Shown: positions 8,748 through 16,102 of the stretch, in pieces | Numbering within the stretch: position 1 is the stretch's first letter | Layout of the letters: each line of letters opens with the position of its first letter | Assembly: GCA_037143795.1 (NCBI GenBank) | Contig: JBAWXZ010000005.1 | Location: 1 to 64,000 of the forward strand | DNA from: Firm-13 sp037143795 | GTDB taxonomy: Bacteria > Bacillota > Clostridia > Saccharofermentanales > Saccharofermentanaceae | Direction: 5' to 3' | DNA length: 64,000 bases | Notes under the pieces: generated by a model | What the model was told of the DNA's origin: nothing | What the model saw: the letters and a program-made list of their open reading frames with translations, nothing else | The model's database searches: none | Made by a program: the position numbers and the translations under genes

Positions 8748-8779
8748 CAATAGTTGTTTTTACGCTACAATTAGTTGTA
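8748..8779. promoter_or_regulatory. two TAGTTGT repeats upstream of the XRE promoter
   Basis: TAGTTGT occurs at 8751-8757 and 8772-8778, exactly 21 bases (two helical turns) apart, each inside a CAAT(T)AGTTGT context. The second copy also forms the inverted repeat TACAA-TTAG-TTGTA. They sit just upstream of the -35 box of the minus-strand promoter, where an activator or autoregulator would bind. The regulator in the first gene of the operon is the natural candidate, but this is inference. Confidence 0.45.
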
Positions 8780-8780
8780 T

Positions 8781-9104
8781 TTTGGAAGATGCTATTCGGT
8801 GATACACCAAAGCGGACGCTGGAACCCGTGCCATAATAATTCAGGCTCAGTGATCCGGGCGCCCCGCAAATGGGTATATTGACTTATTTCAGGGATAAGA
8901 TAAATGCCGCAAAATATTGCGGATATGTTTCCATGTGGAGATTGAGGTGCTGCTGTCAGGACAGAAAAAAACACAGGCAAAGAAAGCCTATAAAATAAAT
9001 GCGTTATAAAATCGGGATCTGTTGTTTGAAAATAAAGAGAGATTCAGATTGACAGGTATATCAGACGCACGAAAGGTGAATTTCCTTTAACACGGACCGT
9101 TTGA
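8781..9104. other. intergenic stretch, no gene seen
   Basis: I see no convincing gene in these 324 bases on either strand. The AT-rich, multiply interrupted frames and the neighbouring gene relics suggest decayed sequence. Confidence 0.5.
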
Positions 9105-9230
9105 TTAATCTTTACTCAAAGGACATACCAGACGCATGCATATGTGTTTAACAAATTCTTTCCCGTGAATATCTTTACAGTTTCCCTCTGCTTTGTACCA
9201 TTCACATTGTTCGCAAATTTTTGTATTCAT
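9105..9230 (-). CDS. 41-aa cysteine-rich mini-protein
   Basis: The ATG at 9230 has GAGG eight bases upstream and runs to TAA at 9105-9107. The 41 residues begin MNTKICEQCEWYKAEGNC and include MRLVCPLSKD at the end. Five cysteines (positions 6, 9, 18, 31 and 36) and one histidine just before Cys31 suggest a small zinc- or iron-binding knuckle. I do not recognise the family. A second open frame with a CSFC motif (about 9252-9458, minus) lies 22 bases upstream and may belong with it, but its start has no good ribosome binding site. Confidence 0.5.
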   Translation of the reverse strand: MNTKICEQCEWYKAEGNCKDIHGKEFVKHICMRLVCPLSKD

Positions 9231-9540
9231 ATATATTTCCTCATTTCGATGCTATTTAATCGGATGCAAAACGAAAGTGTTCTGCATATTATATTCGTCT
9301 AAAACCAGATCAAACGACCTTGTTTCTACTGCTACCGTACCATTTTTCACGTGTATCTGACAAGACCATAACATATGACAAAATGAACAAAAAACGTTTC
9401 GCGCTTTATCCTCGATATAGGGGTTTTGTGGAAGAAGACTGCTATTTTCATTGCACATATAGTGCCCATTGTAAGAATACAAATGTATATATAATTTTTT
9501 GATAATAGAAAAGTGCTTTTTCATAGGAAGGACAGTCGGC

Positions 9541-9804
9541 ACTATGCGCCAGGGGGAATCCGGTTTGAAATTCTGTATTGGCGGCAAAAGCATGGCTGAA
9601 CATTTGGAAACCATCAACCACCGTGAAGCTATCTTATTTGTCGAAGATCTGGTTTCCAGTCAGGAACCGCTTTCTGAATGGAATATCAGGAACATTCACG
9701 TATTAATACTTAAGGAAATTGATAATCTGAATGCCGGGAAATATCGAGTCGGAAAAACTTTGGTTATCAGTTGCGGAGTGAAAGACCAAATGATATTGCT
9801 GTAA
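9541..9804 (+). pseudogene. Fic family protein, internal fragment
   Basis: The frame encodes a recognisable middle part of a Fic protein: IGGKSMAEHLETINHREA, then LVSSQEPLSEWNIRNIHVLI, LKEIDNLNAGKYR and a degraded VIS motif before a stop. In intact Fic proteins this stretch lies between the helical N-terminus with its inhibitory segment and the HPFxxGNGR active-site loop. Both of those are missing, so no AMP-transferase activity is possible. The frame extends to 9499, but the upstream residues do not match the family. A relic of a once complete gene. Confidence 0.75.
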
Positions 9805-9840
9805 ATAAATACAGTTTATAAATACTGGCAGGAAAAGCGG

Positions 9841-9846
9841 TATAAT
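9841..9846 (+). promoter_or_regulatory. probable -10 box for fprA
   Basis: A perfect TATAAT lies about 70 bases before the fprA start. No good -35 hexamer is visible at 16-18 bases, so an activator or a different sigma contact may be needed. Confidence 0.35.
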
Positions 9847-9916
9847 TCCAGTAGAAGATATCCCGCGCATATGGATGCTTATATGGCAGAACTGCATGGA
9901 GGTTCGGAGGAAAACG

Positions 9917-11104
9917 ATGAAAAAACTAATTAAGAATAATGTGTACTGGGTAGGAAAAATTGATTGGGAACTTGAGTCTTTTCATGGCGCCGATTATACT
10001 ATCAACCACGGCTCAAGCCAGAATGCTTATCTGATTACCGAAGAGAAGACTGTGCTCATCGATACCGTCTGGAGACCGCACGCAACTGAATTTGTGAATA
10101 ATCTGGCCAGTGAAGTTGATCTTACTGCTATTGATTTCATCGTAATGAACCATGGCGAGACGGACCACAGCGGATCCCTGCCGGCGCTCATGGAAAGAAT
10201 TCCGAATACCCCGATTTACTGCACAGCGAGTGCCGTCAAATCCCTGACCGGACAGTATCATCATCCGGAGTGGAACTATAAGGTCGTCAAAACCGGCGAC
10301 TCAGTTGATATCGGCAACGGAAAAACGCTTGTTTTTGTAGAAATGAAAATGCTGCATTGGCCGGACAGTATGGCGACTTACATGACAGGTGATAATATCC
10401 TGTTTTCCAATGATGCATTTGGCCAGCACTATGCCGTCGAGGAATTATTCAATGATAAATCGGATGCCTGCCTGCTGTGGGCGGAAGCTCTCAAATATTA
10501 TTCGAATATCCTGAATCCATTCTCGCCGCTTGTAAAAAAGAAGATAGAAGAAATTCTGGCGCTGAATCTCCCGATTGACATAATCGCACCCAGCCACGGG
10601 GCAATATGGAGGGATAATCCCCTCAAAATTGTTGAGAAATATTATGAGTGGTCTAAGGATTATCAGGAAGATCAGATTACCATTGCCTATGACACGATGT
10701 GGGAAGGAACGATGCAGCTTGCCCATCAGATCGGTTCTGAAATCGCGCGCGTATCGCCCGATACGAAGGTGAAGATTTTTAACATCTCAAAGACCAACAA
10801 GAACGACATTATGACAGAGATTTTCAGATCGAAGGCCATTGCAGTAGGCAGCCCCACTGTCGGACAGAATATCCTGTCCTCTGTGGGAGGGTGGCTGGAA
10901 TTTCTGAAAGAACTCAAATTCAAGAACAAGAAAGCAGCGGTCTTCGGGTGCTACGGGTGGAGCGGTGAGTCCACCAGGGTTCTTCGTGAAAGGCTGACTG
11001 ACGCAGGCTTTTCCGTTGTCGAACCGGAAATCAAATGTAACTGGAATCCTGTTGAAGAAGATTTCAGTAAGGCTGCTGTAATAGCAAAAGCACTTTGCGA
11101 ATAA
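9917..11104 (+). CDS. fprA: A-type flavodiiron protein (FprA-like)
   Basis: A 395-residue class A flavodiiron protein. An N-terminal metallo-beta-lactamase-like domain carries the di-iron ligands: NHGETDHSG (HxExDH), then His of EMKMLHWP, Asp of FSNDAFG and His of APSHGAIW. A C-terminal flavodoxin domain (about residues 255-395) binds FMN, seen as IAYDTMWEGT, VGSPTVGQNI and FGCYGWSGE. It reduces O2 to water or NO to N2O in anaerobes, taking electrons from rubredoxin or F420H2. No rubredoxin gene is adjacent. The frame opens at 9875, but the ATG at 9917 has GGAGG and begins the family sequence. Confidence 0.95.
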   Translation: MKKLIKNNVYWVGKIDWELESFHGADYTINHGSSQNAYLITEEKTVLIDTVWRPHATEFVNNLASEVDLTAIDFIVMNHGETDHSGSLPALMERIPNTPIYCTASAVKSLTGQYHHPEWNYKVVKTGDSVDIGNGKTLVFVEMKMLHWPDSMATYMTGDNILFSNDAFGQHYAVEELFNDKSDACLLWAEALKYYSNILNPFSPLVKKKIEEILALNLPIDIIAPSHGAIWRDNPLKIVEKYYEWSKDYQEDQITIAYDTMWEGTMQLAHQIGSEIARVSPDTKVKIFNISKTNKNDIMTEIFRSKAIAVGSPTVGQNILSSVGGWLEFLKELKFKNKKAAVFGCYGWSGESTRVLRERLTDAGFSVVEPEIKCNWNPVEEDFSKAAVIAKALCE

Positions 11105-11166
11105 TCCTGTAAGATGCAAGGTTTCTATACGCTGTTTAGAGCCTGAGTTGATAATGGAGAAGCCCT

Positions 11167-11345
11167 ATGGAATTGCCTGTATTGATGACAAAACTGCATA
11201 AGCCTCAGCTGCCCGGCAATGTGATTTCAAGGAAAATACTGCAAAAGGACAGCAGCTGGGCAAGTGTGATACTTGTGTGCGCACAGGCCGGGTCAGGAAA
11301 ATCGACGGCTGTAAGTGCCTGGATTTCGGAGCAGGACAGAGCCTG
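11167..11345 (+). pseudogene. LuxR/MalT-type ATP-binding regulator, N-terminal fragment
   Basis: Starting at an ATG with GGAGA upstream, the first 59 or so residues match the start of large ATP-dependent LuxR (MalT-like) regulators: LMTKLHKPQLPGNVISRKIL, then VILVCAQAGSGKSTAVSAW with an intact Walker A. Such proteins are about 800-900 residues, but here the homology stops after SEQDRA and another gene fragment in a different frame begins. The start signals survive, the rest of the gene has been deleted. Confidence 0.75.
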
Positions 11346-11765
11346 CTGCTGTCAAACATCATGAACGAATTCGCTCCGCTGTACATGGCGGGTACAGGCA
11401 GCCAAAGCGGTTTGTTGAGTTCCGGCCAGCTTCGGAATATGGCAATGCTAAGCTATACCGCCTACGGGCATGGCTATATGATTGGACAGGTGTTTTTCGC
11501 ACTTTGGGTGCTCCCGCTGGGTATATTGATCTACCGTTCTAAGTTTATTCCCCGAGTATTCGGTATTCTGTTTATGATTGAGGTGTTTGGCGGACTGTTG
11601 TCTGTTGCGGTTCATTTTCTCATTCCGAATGGTTCGATTGAAACCATATTGCTGTTTCCGGGAACCCTCGCCGAGTTCGGATTCATGTTCTGGCTGCTGA
11701 TTTGGGGTATCAATGTATCCAAGCTGCCCGTGCTGACAGGTTATGGGAAAATGGAGACAGAATAA
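11346..11765 (+). pseudogene. DUF4386 membrane protein, C-terminal half
   Basis: From about 11346 the frame carries the C-terminal half of a DUF4386 protein. The characteristic MIGQVFFALWVLPLGILIYR, SKFIPRVFGILFMIEVFGG and GTLAEFGFMFWLLIWGI segments are clear, with about three transmembrane helices. The N-terminal helices are absent and the frame runs backwards into the truncated LuxR-type gene, so this is a deletion junction. An ATG at 11361 could in principle start a short product. A good terminator follows at 11783. Confidence 0.75.
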
Positions 11766-11782
11766 TAGAATCACAGGAATAT

Positions 11783-11814
11783 GCCGTCTGCTATCACTGG
11801 CAGGCGGCTTTTTT
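11783..11814 (+). terminator. Rho-independent terminator after the DUF4386 fragment
   Basis: GCCGTCTGC (11783-11791) pairs over nine positions, one of them a G-T wobble, with GCAGGCGGC (11800-11808). The loop is eight bases and six Ts follow. Confidence 0.85.
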
Positions 11815-11844
11815 CATGCTATACAATTTTGTGCGCAAAAAGTT

Positions 11845-11890
11845 GCGACAAGGATTCGAGCTCGTCCTATAATGACATTGTCACCGGTGA
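11845..11890 (+). promoter_or_regulatory. promoter and palindrome upstream of the AraC-type gene
   Basis: GCGACA (11845-11850) and TATAAT (11868-11873) are 17 bases apart, giving a sigma-A-type promoter. A perfect ten-base palindrome TCACCGGTGA (11881-11890) sits at about the transcription start, just before the CAGGAGG ribosome binding site. It could be an operator for autoregulation. Confidence 0.55.
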
Positions 11891-11905
11891 TCAGGAGGAT
11901 ACGTT

Positions 11906-12766
11906 ATGGACTTACTGGACAAAATGAACGATGCGCTGGACTACATAGAAATGAATCTCCTGGGAGAGATTGACCTTGAAGAGGCGGCCCGGAGAGCCTG
12001 CTGCTCCAATTTCAATTTTCAGAGGATGTTCTCGTTCATCGCCGACGTATCGCTTGCGGATTACATCCGGAGGCGGCGGCTTTCGATGGCAGCGATGGAG
12101 CTTTTGGACACGGACGTGAGGGTCATTGATGCAGCCATGAAATACGGGTATGAATCTCCCGTGTCTTTTGCCAGGGCGTTCGCAGCGGTTCATGATGTTA
12201 ATCCGAGTGAGGTCAGAAAAAAAGGCGTGAAGATCAAGGCATATCCCCGCATATCATTCGAGATCAGTATAAAAGGAGTGAAAGCTATGAATTATCGTAT
12301 AGAAGATAAGGGTCAGTTTCGTCTGGTAGGATACAAGGAAAGAATCGGTATGGATAACGGGGAGAACTTCCGCAGGGTTCCCGAGTTCTGGACCGAGGTC
12401 ATGCAGTCAGGGAAATGCGACAGGATGATGACATACAACGACGACGAAAAGCTCCGCTGTCTGGGCGTGTGTGCGAATGAGGGCAAAAACGATTTTGATT
12501 ACTTTATCGCAACCGGATCCGGCAAAGAGATTCCGGCCGACATGGCGGAGCTTATCGTCCCTGCCGCTGCCTACGTCATCTTTACATGCGTCGGCAGGCT
12601 GCCCGAAAGTCAGCAGGATGTCTGGAAACGCATCTTCACCGAGTGGTTCCCGACATCGAACTACGACATCGCCGACGGACCGCAGATAGAGTGGTATTCC
12701 GACGGAGACAATTCCTCCGATGACTACTTAAGTGAGATCTGGATTCCCGTCCGCAAAAAACAATAA
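11906..12766 (+). CDS. AraC family regulator with GyrI-like effector domain
   Basis: A 286-residue regulator. Residues 1-105 form the two AraC helix-turn-helix motifs (IDLEEAARRACCSNFNFQRM and the second ending in YESPVSFARAFAAVHDVNPSE). From about 128 to the end is a GyrI/SOUL-like small-molecule-binding domain ending in LSEIWIPVRKKQ, as in Rob and BmrR-type multidrug regulators. It probably senses a hydrophobic compound and activates nearby transport or detoxification genes. The ATG at 11906 follows CAGGAGG. The next operon, 280 bases downstream on the same strand, is a possible target. Confidence 0.92.
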   Translation: MDLLDKMNDALDYIEMNLLGEIDLEEAARRACCSNFNFQRMFSFIADVSLADYIRRRRLSMAAMELLDTDVRVIDAAMKYGYESPVSFARAFAAVHDVNPSEVRKKGVKIKAYPRISFEISIKGVKAMNYRIEDKGQFRLVGYKERIGMDNGENFRRVPEFWTEVMQSGKCDRMMTYNDDEKLRCLGVCANEGKNDFDYFIATGSGKEIPADMAELIVPAAAYVIFTCVGRLPESQQDVWKRIFTEWFPTSNYDIADGPQIEWYSDGDNSSDDYLSEIWIPVRKKQ

Positions 12767-12814
12767 AGCAAAATTCTTCTCTTTTATTCTACTTTGTATT
12801 TCTTAGTGTTCCAG

Positions 12815-12865
12815 GGCGGATGAGCGGCGTTCTTGATTTAGTGCAGGAATTTCAGCTCATCCGCC
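12815..12865. repeat. 11-bp inverted repeat containing CGGATGAGC
   Basis: GGCGGATGAGC (12815-12825) is perfectly complementary to GCTCATCCGCC (12855-12865) with 29 bases between. There is no T run, so it is not a classical terminator. The same CGGATGAGCG string recurs at the promoter palindrome at 12954, which suggests a set of related protein-binding sites. Confidence 0.55.
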
Positions 12866-12945
12866 TTGTGCTTTGGCGAAAGTACTGTTCAGGAAAACCT
12901 GTCAAAATGCGGACTTCCACACTCGCAGCAAAACATCAAGAATAA

Positions 12946-12974
12946 TTGACAACGGATGAGCGCGCTCATATAAT
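12946..12974 (+). promoter_or_regulatory. perfect sigma-A promoter with palindromic operator in the spacer
   Basis: TTGACA (12946-12951) and TATAAT (12969-12974), both exact consensus, are separated by the ideal 17 bases. The spacer contains the perfect 14-base palindrome ATGAGCGCGCTCAT (12956-12969). A repressor bound there would block RNA polymerase completely. The promoter lies about 70 bases before the PEP-utilising enzyme gene and would drive the whole downstream operon. Confidence 0.8.
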
Positions 12975-13044
12975 AGCATTACAATGTGCTATGCATCCGG
13001 TTAGTATCAGGCCCGTTCCCCTGTAATAATGCAGAGGTAGTTAC

Positions 13045-15369
13045 ATGAAAACATATATATGTAACTTGCATTCAAAAACAAACAGCCGGTATATTGGAAA
13101 TAAGGCGCAAAACCTGCGCTTTTTAATCAAACATCATTATGCGGTCCCTGCAGGGTTCGTCTGTACCTGGGATGCCCGTGCCGATTATCTCTCGGGTAAA
13201 CAGGATACACTTACTTTGGTCAGGTCGCAGCTTTCCTCAATGATTCGAAATGACCGGGACTATGCTGTCCGATCCTCGTCAAGTGCTGAGGATCAAAGTC
13301 AGTATTCGTATGCAGGTCTTTTTAAAAGCGTCCTTCACGTTCATGGGATTGAAGCCGTCATGGAGGCTTTGATGGAAGTCTGGCAATCAGCAAATAGTCC
13401 GGAAGTCCAAAGTTATTGCAGGGACAAGGGTCTTGAAGTCAACCAGATCCAAATGGCAGTCATTATTCAGGAAATGGTTCCAGCTCTTTACTCAGGAGTT
13501 GCTTTCAGCAAAAATCCGGTAACAGGGCTTTCAGAAATTATTATCGAAGCAGGGGTCGGAGCGGGCAGTCAACTGAACAATGAGGAAAACGCACCGCACC
13601 GATGGATCAGCAAGTGGGGAAATTGGCTCGAAAAACCAGATTCAACGGATATTCCTGAAGAGATGATTATCCAGGTTGTCGAAAAGACCTCAGATATTGC
13701 AAAACAATACGGTGAAGCGGTAGATCTGGAATGGGCCTATGACGGAAGTCAGCTTCATTTTCTCCAGGTCCGCAGGATCACATGCCTGGATATCCCGGTT
13801 TATTCCAACCGGATTTCCAAAGAAATGCTGCCGGGTATTATCAAGCCCCTGGTATGGTCGGTAAATACCCGGTTGATAAATGAAATATGGGTGAGCATCC
13901 TTTCCAGGCTGACGGGAGAAGATACCATCACTCCGGAAAGCCTGACAGGTCATTTCTATTACCGTGCTTACTTCAATATGGTGCCTTTCGGGAAGGTTTT
14001 TGAACGGCTTGGCATGCCTTATGAAGCAATTGAACTGCTCCTTGGACTGGAAGCAGAAGGACCCCGGAAGCCGCATTTTCGTCCTGGGCTTCGGACCATA
14101 TTTCTTATGCCCCGAATGCTGGCCTTTGGCGCGGGGCTCCTGTTTATCGAAGCGCGGCTGGCATGGCTGCTGAAAAGAAAGAAACGGATTTACCTGGAGA
14201 TTGCTGCTGAAATGTCCGGCAAATTGTCGCCGAAAGAACTGCTTGATATGTCTGAAAAGCTTTTTCAGGAGACAAAATCTGTCGTTCATTTCAACATTAT
14301 GATTCCCATGTTTGCCATGATGTACAACAAAATGCTGGAAAATATGCTCGAAAAGATCCATATTGATTCCCGGATGCTGGATACTTCAGGGATACGGTCG
14401 GCAACCGGCAAGTATAATCCTATCCATTCCCTTCAAATTCTGCACCAAAAATATTTTGCAGACAGTCCTGTTCTTTCTGAACAGGATCAGCAGAGTTTCA
14501 ACAAGGATGTTCAGTCGTTTCTTTCTGAGTTTGGTCATTTTAGTGACAGCGGAAATGACTTTTCGGCTAAACCCTGGAGGGAGACCCCCGAACTAATAGC
14601 GAAAATGGCGGCAAACCCTATATTGTCCAGGAGTGAAACAGTACAGACACTGCAATTCAAGGATTTTCAAATTCCGTTTTTCCGGCGGGGGCTGACGGGA
14701 TTGATCTATCACCGGGCCTGCCGTTTTGCGGTACACCGTGAAGCAATCAGCTCGCTTTATACATACGGTTACGGACAATTCAGAAGCTGTTTCATCGGAC
14801 TCGCCGATCATTTGGTTGAACTGGGACTCCTTGAGGAGCGGGAAGATATTTTCTATCTGTATATGAATGAAGTTCTTGACCTGATACGGGAAAAGCCGCA
14901 AAAAGCTCACAGAGACCTTATAGAGCAAAGAAAGGCTGAAATATCCGGATATACGGACATACTTCTGCCGGATACGATTTACGGTACCGATCAGCCTCCC
15001 ATTAAAAAGCTGAAGCAGGATGTTCTGCGTGGAATACCAACATCACTCGGATCGTATACCGGGCCGGTAAAGGTTCTGCATGGCATTGCGGAATTTGATC
15101 TGCTGTCCGACGGAGATGTTCTGGTCATTCCATATTCGGATGTCGGCTGGACGCCTCTATTCGGCAAAGCAGGTGCCGTTATTTCCGAATCCGGAGGGGT
15201 TCTTTCCCATAGTTCGATCGTAGCAAGGGAGTACCACATTCCTGCGGTCGTATCCGTGGCTGATGCCTGCCGGATACCCGACCGGACGATTGTACATGTT
15301 AATGGTTTCAGCGGTGAAATAGCGCTGCAAAAAGATCAGTCAAATGCGGATCTGGAAAGGAGTTTATGA
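13045..15369 (+). CDS. PEP/pyruvate-binding phosphotransferase, PEP-synthase/Rph-like
   Basis: A 774-residue enzyme. Residues 1-250 are the ATP-grasp (pyruvate phosphate dikinase N-terminal) domain with YAVRSSSSAEDQSQYSYAG and a final DLEWAYDG...QVRRI. Residues 260-660 are a largely helical substrate domain without a match I can name. Residues 680-765 are the swivelling phosphohistidine domain with GGVLSHSSIVAREYHIPAV, where His722 should carry the phosphate. The PEP-synthase TIM barrel is absent, so the domain order resembles rifampicin phosphotransferase (Rph), but the middle domain is very different. It would use ATP to phosphorylate an unknown acceptor. It is the first gene of an operon and overlaps the next. 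Confidence 0.85.
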   Translation: MKTYICNLHSKTNSRYIGNKAQNLRFLIKHHYAVPAGFVCTWDARADYLSGKQDTLTLVRSQLSSMIRNDRDYAVRSSSSAEDQSQYSYAGLFKSVLHVHGIEAVMEALMEVWQSANSPEVQSYCRDKGLEVNQIQMAVIIQEMVPALYSGVAFSKNPVTGLSEIIIEAGVGAGSQLNNEENAPHRWISKWGNWLEKPDSTDIPEEMIIQVVEKTSDIAKQYGEAVDLEWAYDGSQLHFLQVRRITCLDIPVYSNRISKEMLPGIIKPLVWSVNTRLINEIWVSILSRLTGEDTITPESLTGHFYYRAYFNMVPFGKVFERLGMPYEAIELLLGLEAEGPRKPHFRPGLRTIFLMPRMLAFGAGLLFIEARLAWLLKRKKRIYLEIAAEMSGKLSPKELLDMSEKLFQETKSVVHFNIMIPMFAMMYNKMLENMLEKIHIDSRMLDTSGIRSATGKYNPIHSLQILHQKYFADSPVLSEQDQQSFNKDVQSFLSEFGHFSDSGNDFSAKPWRETPELIAKMAANPILSRSETVQTLQFKDFQIPFFRRGLTGLIYHRACRFAVHREAISSLYTYGYGQFRSCFIGLADHLVELGLLEEREDIFYLYMNEVLDLIREKPQKAHRDLIEQRKAEISGYTDILLPDTIYGTDQPPIKKLKQDVLRGIPTSLGSYTGPVKVLHGIAEFDLLSDGDVLVIPYSDVGWTPLFGKAGAVISESGGVLSHSSIVAREYHIPAVVSVADACRIPDRTIVHVNGFSGEIALQKDQSNADLERSL

Positions 15370-16088
15370 TGAATTGGCAAATGTTAATTCTGGCGCTGCT
15401 TGCCGGATATTTCGCAGGATCCATATCTTTTACCCGCCTGGTAGTTCGAATCATGAAGCCTGAAGAAAAATTGGATGAAATGGAAGTCCCGGTCGAAGGA
15501 ACCGATCTGAAGTATAAAATAACCACGTTCGGCGCAACTGCGGCCTCTATGAGACTCGGACCGAAAGCCGGATGTGCAGTAGGATTTGCCGATATGGCCA
15601 AAGTGGCCGTGCCGGTACTTATTTTCCGTATTCTTTTTCCGGGTGAGTCCTATATGCTGGCAGCGGCGATTGGAGGAATGGCAGGACACAACTGGCCAAT
15701 CTTCTACAAATTCAAAGGCGGACGTGGTATTTCTGCATATTACGGAGGTCTTTTCGTCATCGACTGGCTAGGTGCCCTGGTGACAATGACCGCAGGCATG
15801 GTTCTTGGATTTGTTATTGTTAAGGACTATTTTGTTGCCTATATGGCGGGAATGTGGCTTCTGCTGCCCTGGATTTGGGTGACAACGCAGCGTGTGGATT
15901 ATTTAGTTTACGGGATAATTGTTAACATTTTTTATATAGTGGCCATGCTTCCGGACATCAGACAGTACATGAAAATCCGGCGCGTAGTAAAAGTAGATTC
16001 GAAAATGGTACTGGAGACGAACCCGATGGGCAGGGGAATGCTTAAGATTTCCGAGTGGTTCAAAAATACTTTTTCACATCGCGTTTGA
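15369..16088 (+). CDS. divergent PlsY-like glycerol-3-phosphate acyltransferase
   Basis: A 239-residue protein with several transmembrane segments. It matches PlsY at the N-terminal LLAGYFAGSIS, at GATAASMRLGPKAGCAVGFAD (PlsY motif GATNVxRxxG) and at GHNWPIFYKFKGGRGISA (PlsY glycerol-phosphate-binding GHxxPxFxxFKGGKG). The usual GSGNIG before GAT is replaced, and extra residues occur after the first helix. True PlsY moves acyl from acyl-phosphate to glycerol-3-phosphate; this copy may act on another polyol phosphate. ATGs at 15366 (overlapping the upstream stop) and 15369 are possible; the second has better spacing from AAAGGAG. Confidence 0.8.
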   Translation: MNWQMLILALLAGYFAGSISFTRLVVRIMKPEEKLDEMEVPVEGTDLKYKITTFGATAASMRLGPKAGCAVGFADMAKVAVPVLIFRILFPGESYMLAAAIGGMAGHNWPIFYKFKGGRGISAYYGGLFVIDWLGALVTMTAGMVLGFVIVKDYFVAYMAGMWLLLPWIWVTTQRVDYLVYGIIVNIFYIVAMLPDIRQYMKIRRVVKVDSKMVLETNPMGRGMLKISEWFKNTFSHRV

Positions 16089-16102
16089 CAGGAGGAAGCA
16101 AA

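Noticed and set aside
9252..9458. Minus-strand frame with CSFC upstream of the 41-aa gene
   Set aside because: The coding-like composition is suggestive, but the ATG lacks a ribosome binding site and I see no family, so it is mentioned only in a finding.
13690..14361. 223-aa minus-strand open frame inside the PEP-utilising enzyme
   Set aside because: Antisense to a strongly supported gene, without ribosome binding site or family match.
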